A stretch of 64,000 nt of DNA from Notospermus geniculatus. Its lineage: Eukaryota; Nemertea; Pilidiophora; Heteronemertea; Lineidae. The stretch spans positions 65,234 through 129,233 of the forward strand of contig NMRB01001766.1 of NCBI GenBank assembly GCA_002633025.1, read 5' to 3'. Under the pieces are notes generated by a model. It was given only the letters and a program-made list of their open reading frames with translations, had not been told where the DNA came from and searched no databases. Position numbers and translations under genes: made by a program. Below, one piece after another: positions 10,344 through 19,499 of this stretch (within the stretch, counting starts at the first letter, position 1; each line of letters starts with the position of its first letter).

Positions 10344-10733
10344 ATTCCTTGACGTAAGTGTTATGCATGGCCCATCAGCTCTTCTACAATGCAGCTGCTC
10401 CTCGGGGGTTGGCATTTCCCTACAGTTGCCGCAGTGGCACCATCCTGGTGGTGGCTGGGTTGGAGGCTGTCCTGGATCTGGGGCTGGTGTCCGCCTAGTG
10501 CTCCTGGCAGCTGTGCATAAAGAAAGGGTGGGGTGTAACCCCAAGGCAACCTTAATAAATTCTGCGGCTTCCCGCGACATGGCATCATGACATAAGTTGC
10601 TACTGTCGACTTTCTTCTTGCCACTCCCATTTGTCTTTCTTCTTGTCTGCCACAACACTGGCCAAAAGATCTGTTTAATATTTTCCTTTAAGCTCTTCAT
10701 AATCTTCCATCTTCCTGCATGTATTATACAGAA
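10343..10733 (-). pseudogene. P2X7 C-terminal-like domain exon, copy A1
   Basis: The frame contains CHDAMSREAAEFIKVALG, a proline-rich linker, then GWCHCGNCREMPTPEEQ with a Cys/His-rich tail (HCRR, GPCIT). The WCxCGNCxxMPT pattern is the zinc-binding signature of the P2X7 intracellular (ballast) domain, which also occurs in many transposon-associated proteins of aquatic animals. A candidate acceptor (atacatgcag) sits at about 10722-10731. The 3' end at 10343 joins BEL RT sequence that is absent from copy A2 (48408-48771), so the junction is a breakpoint. A channel receptor is not implied. Confidence 0.7.
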
Positions 10734-10888
10734 ATAAGAATGACACTAATTGTATTATCATTACCGTTACCAACCTAGAATCAACCATTACCAACCTTGA
10801 ATCCACGCTGTGACTCATGAGCCGGCCTCACAGCTATGTTCGGGACAACAGTATTATCTAAATCTGGATCCAGTTCATACAGGGTATC

Positions 10889-11131
10889 TCAGAAAATTGC
10901 CTCGTACACCTGATTTGCTAAATACTGAGACACTTGCTTAGTCATTTTTGTGTGGGTGCAACGTTTATGTTGTTCATCCATCATGGCAGCTTCATAAAGC
11001 AAGTTAGCATATTGGTCAAACATCTTTCTTTCCTTATCACTTTGTCTGAGGAGTGCTTCCTGGAGATCTTGGTTTCTTTCTCTTAGGAAATCCAGCTGGT
11101 ATCTTGTGGGTGCAACGTTTATGATGTTCAT
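10889..11131 (-). pseudogene. Charged helical fragment of a repeat ORF
   Basis: The 80-residue frame has YQLDFLRERNQDLQEALLRQSDKERK, likely coiled coil, then YEAAMMDEQHKRCTH. The latter phrase recurs at about 11100-11160, 15390-15430, 15680-15740, 25405-25440, 49260-49310 and 49430-49470, so it belongs to a dispersed repeat. Function unknown. Confidence 0.5.
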
Positions 11132-11163
11132 CCATCATGGCAGCTTCATAAAGTAAGTAAGTA

Positions 11164-11454
11164 CTACCAGTACTCTAAGGGTGATGTGCAATGTAACGCA
11201 GTGGTGAGCAGACTTCCAGCATTACATTTGCTGACATTGGTGACCTGGTCCTCCATAAGTGATACGAGGGGGAGACACAAAGCACAATACTTTTTTTCAT
11301 TTCTGTCAGCGTGCAAAAAGTGATCCATTGGCTGAGATAACAGTGGAAATGTCGGTGTAGCCCAGACGTTCATATCACGTAGTTTGCGGAGTGTATTGAA
11401 CGGAGGGTGTCCCGAGACTAACCAAGTTATTAAGTTCTTGGTGGTGTCCTTCAC
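11164..11454 (-). pseudogene. Chimeric frame with RecQ-like motif
   Basis: A 96-residue frame, identical in copy A2. Its C-terminal third reads LPLVSLMEDQVTNV followed by KCNAGSLLTTALH, close to helicase motif Ia of RecQ-type DEAD/DEAH proteins (SPLVSLMEDQV). The N-terminal part is unrecognised and no Walker motifs are present. RecQ-like pieces also occur at 46391-46650 and 56452-56975. Confidence 0.45.
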
Positions 11455-11511
11455 CTGTGCTGTGTATATGTGGGATGATCACGAGGTAATTGCAGAGATG
11501 GCAGAGTGTCC

Positions 11512-11695
11512 TTTAATCCCAGGTCACACTGTGGCGACTTAGGCGGGCGAATCCCTGTCCATGGACCATGTGCTCACCACTTTGGACATAATAGTGTGAT
11601 GACAGAGAGAAGTATGTACATGGTCCATGGACCATTTCATTCTAGTTCGCGGGGATTCGCCCACCTAAGTCGCCACAGTGTGACAGGGGCTTTAA
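11512..11695. mobile_element. MITE with 43-bp inverted ends, copy 1
   Basis: The ends are inverted copies: cccaggtcacactgtggcga ... tcgccacagtgtgacagggg, continuing inward to cgggcgaatccc/gggattcgccc. The centre holds two copies of the palindrome catggtccatggaccat, which is also the end of the AGCTCA element. A second copy is at 49826-50010 and an end fragment at 32617-32681. Confidence 0.85.
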
Positions 11696-11869
11696 ATCAT
11701 TTGCAGGAATGTCTTAAGAGTTTTGCGAAAAATTTCGAAAGGCTTCATTGCGAACTTTCTCATCTCCAAAATTTCGTCTCTGGTCTTTTCAGATGTTCTG
11801 GGATGTGTTATGGGATCTAACTCTAAGTCGTCTTCTGCATTCCATGTTGCAATGTCAACAATGCTCATT

Positions 11870-12496
11870 GTAACCATAACATAAGGCGAGACTTTTTATA
11901 CCTTGGTTAGCGTGTTTTTTTTTATCCAAAGATATCCACAGGCAGTCGAAAAAAATGTTGGTAATGTAGGCCACAATAGTTCCTTCCAAAGACAACTGCT
12001 TGGTCCCTCTCCGATGTTGCCCGGACCCCAAGTTGCTCCCCTTACATTCTCCTTGCTTGTGATCCATGGCCCCACACCGCCAACAGCCCTCCTTGAATCT
12101 TAGCGATTCCGTGTTCAACGCCTTCGGATTGCATGAACTCGCATTCCAGCTCCCAGGTAGCACAGATAGGCCACCCTGAAAGGAAAAGTTTTCTACCCGA
12201 CGTTTGAGATTCTGAGCCTCTCCACTCACCTCGTGAGACTCAGATAACACAGAGTCCCTCTCTTCTTTGGTCTCAAGCAATTCGATATAATCGTCCTTAG
12301 CAAAAATGAGCCCCTCAAATACACTCAGCCACTTCTTATGCACCTCCTGCACTGACTTCCTATCACCAGAGTCCAGTTCCTTGCCAAGATTCCTGGACCA
12401 CACTTGTAGACCCTTAAGTAAAAATTTAAAACGATCGCCCTTCATCGTTTTCTGGTACTGAAGTCCCTTTTTGGTAGGCTTGGCTCGTCGCTTCGA
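11870..12496 (-). pseudogene. Retrotransposon gag with zinc knuckle, copy A1
   Basis: The frame shows KRRAKPTKKGLQYQKTMKGD, a basic/helical capsid-like section, and near the C-terminus CWRCGAMDHKQGEC, a CCHC zinc knuckle (C-x2-C-x4-H-x4-C) for RNA binding. The opening resembles gag of BEL/Pao-type elements. It is fused upstream to a recombinase-ORF fragment, and the usual gag start seen in copy A2 is missing. No protease or RT follows in place. Confidence 0.7.
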
Positions 12497-12640
12497 ACCA
12501 GTATCGACGTCGTCGTTAACGTTTACGTTTATCGTTTGATTTCGAAACCTCCCACATAGCACTGATCGCTTCTGAACTCCGCCACATTTGACTTTCTTCA
12601 GCGGGCAGAGTTTACAATTTCTTTGGTGGCGTCTACTCTC
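12497..12640 (-). pseudogene. Recombinase-type ORF, N-terminal zinc-finger fragment
   Basis: HQRNCKLCPLKKVKCGG is part of a C2H2-like module (KDLWRHxxxC) that begins a tyrosine-recombinase-like ORF seen better at 63075-63572 and 51084-51470. Here it is joined at 12640 to a DUF6589 fragment and at 12497 to gag, both in frame. Confidence 0.6.
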
Positions 12641-12790
12641 CATAGTTAAATGCATCAGCCGTATCATGCAGTAACAATATGCACTTCATAAGAGATGCAG
12701 TCAATATATTCATAGTGTCACCTTCAGAAACAGATGGAGATTTGACCTGGGCATCAAGTCCTCTTGGTGATCCTTCAAACAATGATTCTG
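12641..12790 (-). pseudogene. DUF6589-type ORF fragment
   Basis: Matches the beginning of the longer copy at 39661-40393 (EGDTMNILTASLMKC, then DTADAFNYG) and stops abruptly after AFNYG, where it is fused to the recombinase fragment. DUF6589 domains are widespread in transposon-associated proteins of invertebrates; their activity is not established. Confidence 0.65.
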
Positions 12791-12999
12791 GTATCGTTTA
12801 CGTTGTTTGTAGACTGGCAGGGCAATGCTGGCAATGATATTGTGACGGTCGTCAAATCAATGGAGAAAATCGAACGTCTGGTATTCGCTTTATTTTCACA
12901 GAGCAGTAGTATGTCATGTCAATCTCGGGGTGGTTTGAATGGGTTCCAACGAGGGGGTTCCATAAAATGGTGGGAAAAGGTCAAGGTCACGTGACATGG

Positions 13000-13210
13000 C
13001 TATTGTTCTAAGAACAATAGCCATTGTTCTTAGAACAATAGGTCGAAGGAATTCTATTGTTCTTAGAACAATAGGCCAAAGGAATTCTATTGTTCTTAGA
13101 ACAATAGGCCAAAGGAATTCTATTGTTCTTAGAACAATAGGCCAAAGGAATTCTATTGTTCTTAGAACAATAGGCCAAAGGAATTCTTTTGTTCTTAGAA
13201 ACAAAGGGAA
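13000..13210. repeat. 33-bp tandem array of palindromes, copy 1
   Basis: About six 33-base units, each with the palindromic core ctattgttcttagaacaata followed by ggccaaaggaatt. The array is bordered by tcacgtga on both sides (about 12988 and 13211). The 33-base period keeps frames open on both strands, which explains repetitive 11-residue translations. It lies right after the 52-aa ORF on the minus strand. Confidence 0.9.
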
Positions 13211-13369
13211 TCACGTGACCGTTGTGTTGGGCACTCTGGGATCCATGACCTGACATAACACATGGTGTAGTGTAGCTCGTACAGCTGGTGGAATGGCATG
13301 CTTGGGATCACACTCCCCTTCCTCTAGCTCCTCGTCGCACATCATACGTCTGTCTTCATCTGTCTCCAT
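13211..13369 (-). CDS. 52-aa acidic small ORF, copy 1
   Basis: The ATG at 13369 is in a strong context (ccaccatgg). The product starts METDEDRRMMCDEELEEGEC, an acidic head, and ends in a mixed tail. There is no signal peptide, membrane span or known domain. A TATAAAG (13401-13407) lies about 35 bases upstream. The stop is within the tcacgtga that borders the palindromic array. The identical arrangement at 40831-40989 supports it as a unit, but the product is hypothetical. Confidence 0.5.
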   Translation of the reverse strand: METDEDRRMMCDEELEEGECDPKHAIPPAVRATLHHVLCQVMDPRVPNTTVT

Positions 13370-13380
13370 GGTGGATATGA

Positions 13381-13558
13381 TGAAAACTGGTTGGTGGGGC
13401 TTTATAGTATGGGTTACGGACCTGTGATGTGTACATATAAAAATGTCAGTACACATCTTATTTTGCGCATGAAAACTGGTTGGTGGGGTTTTATTGTATG
13501 AGTTGGGGACCTGTGATGTGTACATGAACATGTCGGTACACATCTTATTTTGTGCAAG
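13381..13558 (-). promoter_or_regulatory. Tandem 89-bp promoter-like repeat, copy 1
   Basis: Two 89-base units (tgaaaactgg at 13381 and 13470) each contain, on the minus strand, an A/T box before gccccacc/accccacc: actataaagcc in the inner unit and acaataaaacc in the outer. Both are followed by aaccagttttcat. The inner unit ends just before the 52-aa ORF. Duplicated in the same place at 41001-41178. Confidence 0.5.
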
Positions 13559-13580
13559 CAAGTAAACAGGCTGCTCAGTT

Positions 13581-13619
13581 GGTCTCTTTTAACTATTTGG
13601 GGTGGCCCTGACAAGGGTC
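13581..13619 (-). terminator. Histone-type 3' stem-loop with downstream element, copy 1
   Basis: On the minus strand the stem gaccct-tgtc-agggcc (13619-13604, one mismatch) is followed after 13 bases by aaaagagacc (13590-13581). Replication-dependent histone mRNAs end in a six-base-pair stem with a four-base loop followed by a purine-rich U7 site. It lies 80 bases after the stop of the ~390-aa frame. See 24817-24853 and 41201-41239. Confidence 0.6.
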
Positions 13620-13699
13620 GTTGTTTTGGCGGTTGATGGTCTTGGTGGTTGATGATCTGGTTGATGATCTGGTGTGATGGGCTTGGCGGTTGAAAGTCT

Positions 13700-14871
13700 T
13701 TAGAGGTTGAACAATTTCCTGAATTGTTGTCGTCTCTTGCGTTTCTGCATGGCTCGGAATCTTTCTTGCAGTGTAGTTACGGTGTCTTTCATGAATACTT
13801 GGCTTGATGGCCACTGCTGGTAATGATTGGAGAAGTTCAGCTTCATCAGCCAATTGAGGTTCAGCATCGGCATGGCGTCGTCATCAGTCACAGCGGCGGC
13901 GAAGGCATAGGCTTGCACTGGTCTTCTTCGCGCAATGGCTCGTTTTCCATACATTGGGAGAGGGGATGGTGTGTCTATGAATTTGGCATTAGCCACCAAA
14001 GCCCGAACAACATGTACCGCTTTATCTAATCTCCATCTATTTTCCATCTGCACAGTGCTGTCAGATCGCGCGAGTTCCTTCAATACATTACGACACAATT
14101 GTGTGGAAAAAAGCTCCACCACAGCCGTAGATCTGTGGCATCGCAATATTGCGTCAGGAAGATAATTGATGGTAATTCTTCCTTTGTATTTCTGAAGGAA
14201 CCCGCTGGATACAGCACTGAGCAAATGGAGTTCCCGAGCCCATGGAATGTCATCTTACGTAATGTGGATCGTTTCATCCCCGCAGAGATCCCAGATGACC
14301 TCAGCTGTCTTTCATGACAAAAGACAGGGTTGTCATCGTGAAATTCTGTGAGGCGTGAAACGATCCTCTTTGATAAGCGCCATTCATGCGCAAGGTACTG
14401 AACCTTGCGATACTGTCCCGTGGAGATACAGTGCCGCAAGATTCGATTCCTTAGGCCAGAATTCAAAATGTGTTTTGCTGTTTTCTGGACACAATGTCCA
14501 CACAGCATATGGTGCTCGGGATTGGGAGGGAGCATCCATGCTGGAGCTCCGCTCCCAAGAGTTTCGATAAAGGGTTCGAGATAGCGTATATCGTCGGGTT
14601 CAATGGTGGCCATTGTGAGGTACGCCCTCGCACACTCATCGCAGACCCTCTGCCCAAAGTATGGATAACTTACCACACCATGCTCCCGTACGACGTTCTT
14701 CCTCCCGGCCGATCGGCAATGAAGAAAGGCCTCCCTCTCTTCTTCTTCGTATAGGACTATCTCCATATAGCGCTCCAGATCTCCCCTGACCAGGTTGTTG
14801 AGGCACGTGCTGTGATCATGGAAGGCAGCAATTTTCATCAGGGTACAGGAACACGACATGCAGTTTTCCAT
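13700..14871 (-). pseudogene. Unknown ~390-aa Cys-rich protein, copy 1 (frameshifted)
   Basis: The ORF opens at 14871 with MENCMSCSC and runs to about 14300. One base is missing near 14299 compared with copy 2 (gacctcagc against gacctccagc), and the rest continues in another frame to the stop at 13700. Visible features are an N-terminal Cys/His cluster, an acidic YEEEEREAF stretch, two CxxC pairs (CDEC, CGHC) that may bind zinc, a long middle rich in aromatic and basic residues, and a basic end (QKRKRRQQF). I do not recognise the family. A tgacgtca site (14925-14932) lies 54 bases upstream. The frame is followed by a histone-type stem-loop. Otherwise well preserved, so the break is recent. 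Confidence 0.6.
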
Positions 14872-15240
14872 ACAAATAATTGTCCTCCAATATTTGCTTC
14901 TAGAGCAGAATGTATTGTTGTGTGTGACGTCATTTGGATTAACAGCAGCCTTCCCCTATCTAACTGATCTGCCTTCCGAATTGTTAGTTGGTCCGAGTGT
15001 CTGGACTTACAGCTGCCCCATTTAATGGTTGGCACCCCCTTGCTGAAGCATTGTGCTTTCCCAGCCCTCTTGGTGATCTGCAGGGAAGAATTTTCACCAG
15101 TTCAATTGTCAGTGGATACCCACACTACGAACTCTATTTTGCCAGCGATGTCTCCTCCTTGTCAGTATATTTTTAGATCCTGGTTTAGAATGTAATTGGT
15201 CAGACTGAAAATGCCATCTGATTCATACATTGTTAATCAA
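14872..15240. other. No recognised gene
   Basis: The 5' flank of the ~390-aa frame. It contains one CRE-like tgacgtca, and nothing else I can name. Confidence 0.4.
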
Positions 15241-15958
15241 GAGTTTACCTTAGCTTCACAGCTATGTTCGGGACAACAATATTGTCTAAATCTGGATGCT
15301 GTTCATACAGGATGTCTCAGAAAATTGCCTCCTACACCTGATTTGCTGAATTCTGAGACACTTGCTTACTCATTTTTGTGTGGGTGCAACGTTTATGATG
15401 TTCATCCATCATGGCAGCTTCATCAAGTTAGCATATTGGTCAAATATCTTTCTTCGCCACAACAAGTGATTAGTAGTTAATTCGCCGTAGCCACGACGAT
15501 TTTCCCCCATCAACTCAGCCGAGTCACTGGTGATTCTTGCCGTCTCGAATGCAAATGGCGTACTGATCTCGTGTGCGCATGCGCGTCATTGCGTTGAATC
15601 ACGCAGTAACCTGGCTTCGTGAGACGAAATTGCCTCGTACACCTGATTTGCTAAATATTGAGACACTTGCTTAGTCATTTTTGTGTGGGTGTAACGTTTA
15701 TGATGTTCATCCATCATGGCAGCTTCATAAAGCAAGTTAACATACTGGTTAAACATCTTCTTTCCTTATCACTTTGCCTGAGGAGTGCTTCCTGAAGATC
15801 TTGGTGTCTTTCTCTTAGGAAATTCAGCTGGTATCTTGTTGCTGCTTCTTCTTCACCATCGCTGTCTTTTGATTCCTGCAGTTATTCATATAAATTGTTT
15901 TCCAAGCATTCTATGCTCAAATGATACAGCTGTAAATGCAGTGCTGCCACCTAATTAG
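15240..15958 (-). repeat. Dispersed repeat with diverged duplicate
   Basis: Two partial copies (15244-15480 and 15630-15900) of the sequence that includes the YEAAMMDEHHKRC phrase; related to 10831-11160, 25393-25660 and 49151-49470. Copies differ by small deletions, and none has a clean frame. 15485-15620 is unique and CpG-richer. Confidence 0.65.
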
Positions 15959-15959
15959 T

Positions 15960-16080
15960 TGTGGTGGCTCCTAGTCCTATCAGATTCCCAGCTTCTGGCC
16001 ATCTCCATGACTTGAGACCACTGTCCAGGCCGAACTTTTCAAATCAAAGTTCTTGCAACAAACAACCTTCGTACCGAGGC
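15960..16080 (-). pseudogene. BED/C2H2-like zinc-finger fragment, copy 1
   Basis: A decayed match of the module best seen at 53590-53760 (ARCVVCCKNFDLKSLG, then AVTSH). Such single fingers stand at the N-terminus of hAT-like and related transposon proteins. Also at 25670-25790. Confidence 0.45.
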
Positions 16081-16267
16081 AATGGGATCATTTTTTTTTG
16101 TACCGATCAGCTGTTGGTTATTGTTCATATCATCACTTCTTCTTTGTTGCTGGGTTTAGTCATTGCTGGGATTAGTCAAAGATGGGATTAGTCAAGTTTG
16201 GATTAGTTGTAGTTGGGATCAGTCGTAGTTGGGTTTAGTATAGTTGGGTTTAGTTGTAGTTGGAATC

Positions 16268-17814
16268 TCACTTCTTTCGCTTCTCCTTGGCAGTAGCCAA
16301 CCATTCTTCCACTGTTTGGGTTGCTGTTACAGGGCAATACCACTGGCCGTAATATTGCTTGTGGCCAGTGGTTGCATCCCGTTGTTGGCCACATTTGGTG
16401 CATGCCTTGTGCTCTGTCCGTTTGATATATTTCCTTGTCGGACCTTCCTTATTTTTAGCTCACCTGTGGTGAGCTTATACAATGGTTGTGCGTCCGTCGT
16501 CGTCCGTCGTCGTCGTCCGTCGTCGTCCGTCGTCGTCCGTTAGCAGGGCACGTTTCGTAACCGCTGGGGCTATTGATCTGAAACTTGGTACATATATACC
16601 CCTAGGTCATATGACCTGTGACAACAAGTTTCGGTCCGATTCGATTCTTGGCTTGGCCACCAGGTGGCTAAAACTGAAAACACAAAAAGTGCAATAACTC
16701 CTGAACTAATGACATGATCATCTCCAAATTTTTATCATAGGTGTATCTAATGAGGATACATAACATATATAACGGGTTTTTGATTTGACCTACTTTTCAA
16801 GGTCACAGAGGTCAAAGTTCAAAATTTTGCCTGTTGGTGGCACGTTTCGCAAGTGCTTGGGCTATTGACCTGAAACTTGGTACGTATACACCCCTATGCC
16901 AGATGACCTATGACACCAAGATTCAGTCCGATTCGATTCTTGGCTTGGCCACCAGGTGGCCAAAACCAAAGCTCAAAGCCTAGTAACTCCTGAACTGTTA
17001 ACTGGATTGTCTCCAATTGTTTGTCAGAGGTGTATCTAATGAGGATACATGACATTATGAAAAGAGTTTTTGATTTGATCTACTTTTTACAGTCACAGAG
17101 TTCAAGTTCCAAATATAGCCATTTTAGTGGCATGTTTCATGGCTATATGGCCCTATTCTAACATGGTGTGATCATCTATGTGTACTGTAGAGCAAATTTT
17201 TGTCCAATTGGAATGCAATTAGTGGTTACCAGGCAGCCGTTTTGGAAAATCGACGTCATAAATTCTCAAGCTAGAATGTTTTGACCTTGAAATTTTGACC
17301 GTAAATCATGACCCTGGAACTCACGGCCTGGAGCATTTCGATTTTACGTTTGTCATTTGTTCTTCTGGTACGTTCACACAGGTGAGCACATGGTCCATGG
17401 ACCATTTCATTCCGGTAATAACCCTGGCTGTGGGTCACTTCAGTGGAGGTCAGCAGTGGAGCAGAAGGGATGGGTGGCATGGATCCTTGCAGAACAGGCA
17501 CATTGCGTATCACGAACTGCGGTGTTGGTGCAATCGTGATCGGTCGAGGAGGCAAGGTCACTGGTTGTGGCAGAATTGGACGTGGCATGCGGCTGCTTTG
17601 AGCTGCTGACCTCTTCCTCACGTTCAGTCTGGCCATGCCTACTGTATTTTCTGGCAGCAGGAAGGTGTGCCTCTGTTCGGCTGGCGTCTCAGGGTGGCTT
17701 TCTAGCAGTTGTTGCGGTGCTGGCAGTTCCTGAGGCATTGTGGCTTCTGGCACAGGCAGAGTGATGCCTTGCGCAAGGACCTCTGTCTCTTTCCTTTTCT
17801 CTCTTTTGTTGTAC
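16268..17814 (-). pseudogene. Proline-rich / zinc-ribbon gene, 3' exon, split by insertion
   Basis: The acceptor is catcaatttcag before 17814. The exon begins in phase with the donor of the exon at 18078: the split codon TG|G gives Trp. It encodes YNKREKRKETEVLAQG, then LLPENTVG, then a proline-rich run, LLTSTEVTHSQGYYR, and after the insertion a zinc-ribbon-like CTKCGQQRDATTGHKQYYG with YCP, ending KEKRKK and a stop at 16268. I know this order from a recurrent uncharacterised protein family in corals, fish and other aquatic animals. The exon is broken by the AGCTCA element at 16452-17412; an unbroken version of the junction exists at 25982-26266. The exon pair may be host-derived or carried by a composite element. 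Confidence 0.65.
16452..17412 (+). mobile_element. AGCTCA repeat element, copy 2, with empty site
   Basis: 961 bp from agctcacctgtggtgagct to the catggtccatggaccatt end. It lies exactly between ttattttt and ccggtaat, which are adjacent at 26161-26176, so the insertion boundaries are certain, and no target duplication is present. The interior has two diverged units of about 290 bp and a (cgtcgt) run at 16489-16540. Non-coding. Confidence 0.85.
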
Positions 17815-18077
17815 CTGAAATTGATGCATGCAATGAACACTAGTAAGAATACAACTACAAGTGGACAGAATTATGCAATGGAGTGCACATCTGCAAGGTG
17901 ATAGACTGTGGCTTCCCATGCATTCCAGGCGACTGTTCTTCATGCAAATGACAGGTGGCCTCTCACCTAAAGCCAGAGAGGGTAGCTCATTCTGAAAGAT
18001 GACTGAACAGGCAATGGAACATTTTTCTTAGCCAATGCAATGACATTGACTGCATTGATTTAGACAGTCAAACTTAC

Positions 18078-18328
18078 CATCTTTGAAGAGTAGCCACATT
18101 CAAATCCAGCAATTGCAGGTTTGTGTTGTCCATGACCCTACGATTGCCAATTACCACCTCTCTTATCTTTCTGTACTCCCGCATCACCAGTGTCATCTGC
18201 CTGATGGTCTTATCACCCTCTCTTACTGGGCCTTGATACATGAGACAGAGCTTGGTGGCAATTGCTTCCATGTAGCGGTTGGCATCAGGAAAAGTCGGCT
18301 GGCAAACGATTTTGACCAAGGAAAGCTC
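18078..18328 (-). CDS. Exon of the proline-rich / zinc-ribbon gene
   Basis: The acceptor tgtactttcag lies before 18328 and the donor agatg|gtaagtt at 18078/18077. The exon encodes VKIVCQPTFPDANRYMEAI, then KLCLMYQG, then YRKIREVVIGNRRVM, then LDLNVATLQR. Both splice sites are strong, the frame is open throughout, and the junction to the exon at 17814 is in phase. The family has no assigned function that I know of. The exon before this was not placed with confidence: a donor-like tcagtt|gtaagt near 18436 has the wrong phase. Confidence 0.65.
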
Positions 18329-18339
18329 TGAAAGTACAT

Positions 18340-19490
18340 GTAATCAATTTTACAAATTCAAATTTTTTTTGTGGTGTGCGGTACTGCTGGTTATGTGAAT
18401 AAACCTTGGTTGGACATAAAATGCAATGATCTACTTACAACTGAGTAAGCTGATGTGCTGGAGAAACTTTTGATTTTGCCTTGAACTTGCTCCTCGGTGT
18501 TGCCGCCTTGGTTCGTTCACTTATTTCAGTCGGATGTCGGTCATACTGATCGAGGTCATTCCAATGACAGTGTCCGCCTTAAGATTCTATCTCAAACCGA
18601 ACCCAGGTGCTCTAAACAATGAATTAAATGAAAATTGTGCTGGAACTTGTGCTGGACTCATCACTGCCATACCTTTTTGGGGATCTGAAGATGTAGGACC
18701 TGAACAGCCAAATCAGGAGATTTATTGTAAAAATTGATTCATAAAATGCACCCTACTATACATGTACACATCACAGTGAGTTAAGTAGTAAAGAACAAAA
18801 TAATGCAGATATTGCGTGCTTTGCTTCACTTAGGACAAGTACACATACCTTCGACTGCATTTACTACGCCCCAATTCTTCCGCTGATCTGTTGATTGTCA
18901 TCAGTGGTAAATGACTTTATGGTGACATGACATGATCTATTAGATATGCAAGCCCTTTGAAGGCACCATGCATCTCCATCCTCCCACTGATTCCATCAGT
19001 CTCCTTCTTGTCCACATTCTCAATGTGGAGAATGTAACCTGACTTGCACTCCATAAAGCTGTGTTGAAGGTACTTGGCACAGAAACCTAAAAATATATGA
19101 CAGTAAAAGATATAGATTTATAGTAAAAGTATTTTTAACACTATGAGGATTAACAATACAACCTCTGAACGCTGGTAGCATGGACATCAGGTAGACGTAC
19201 AATACCAAGAAGAATTACATTTAGTTTTAATAATAATATAATAAGAATTTTAATAATAAATAATATACATGTAATAAGAATATTTTAATAATATAATAAG
19301 AATTACGATTAATTCTCTGCAACTGAAGGACACAGAGAACTATCAGAAGGGCATTGAAGTGCAGTGAGCTCATTTACAGCCATCCTACCTGGGCTGTCGC
19401 AACGACCATTAATATCCAGCTGTCGCCCCCGCCAGGTTTTTTAAGAATCATTTCCTCTGTCGTCATCCAGAAATGCTTTATGACCGGAAT
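18340..19490. other. Mostly unrecognised; short RecQ-gene match
   Basis: About 50 bases at 18834-18886 match the donor-side end of the RecQ-like exon at 56462-56515, including the splice donor. The remainder is AT-rich (19210-19310) with no domain. Confidence 0.45.
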
Positions 19491-19499
19491 TTTATGTGC

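Larger units (their letters stand above)
10332..12640. repeat. Segmental duplication A, copy 1
   Basis: Matches 48408-51285 at very high identity. Differences: copy 2 has a 247-bp inverted-repeat insertion (48862-49108) and an extra stretch of about 330 bp (50836-51167) between gag and the recombinase fragment. Outside the block the flanks differ. Confidence 0.9.
12640..14562. repeat. Segmental duplication B, copy 1
   Basis: Matches 40251-42218 almost base for base; copy 2 is cut by an assembly gap. The block holds the DUF6589 fragment, palindromic array, 52-aa ORF, tandem promoter-like repeat, histone-type stem-loop and the ~390-aa protein. Each copy has private lesions. Confidence 0.9.

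Noticed and set aside
10343-10733. P2X receptor gene
   Set aside because: Only the intracellular zinc-binding domain is present; there are no membrane spans or ligand-binding ectodomain, and the domain is known to travel in transposon-associated proteins.
13000-13210. Regular 33-bp repeats that might suggest a CRISPR array
   Set aside because: The units are contiguous with no variable spacers, each is a palindrome, and the setting is eukaryotic. It is a minisatellite.
12914-13253. Repetitive proteins (IVLRTIGQRNS or FLWPIVLRTIE repeated) on both strands
   Set aside because: The open frames follow from a 33-base period without stops. No start context, domain or selection evidence on either strand.
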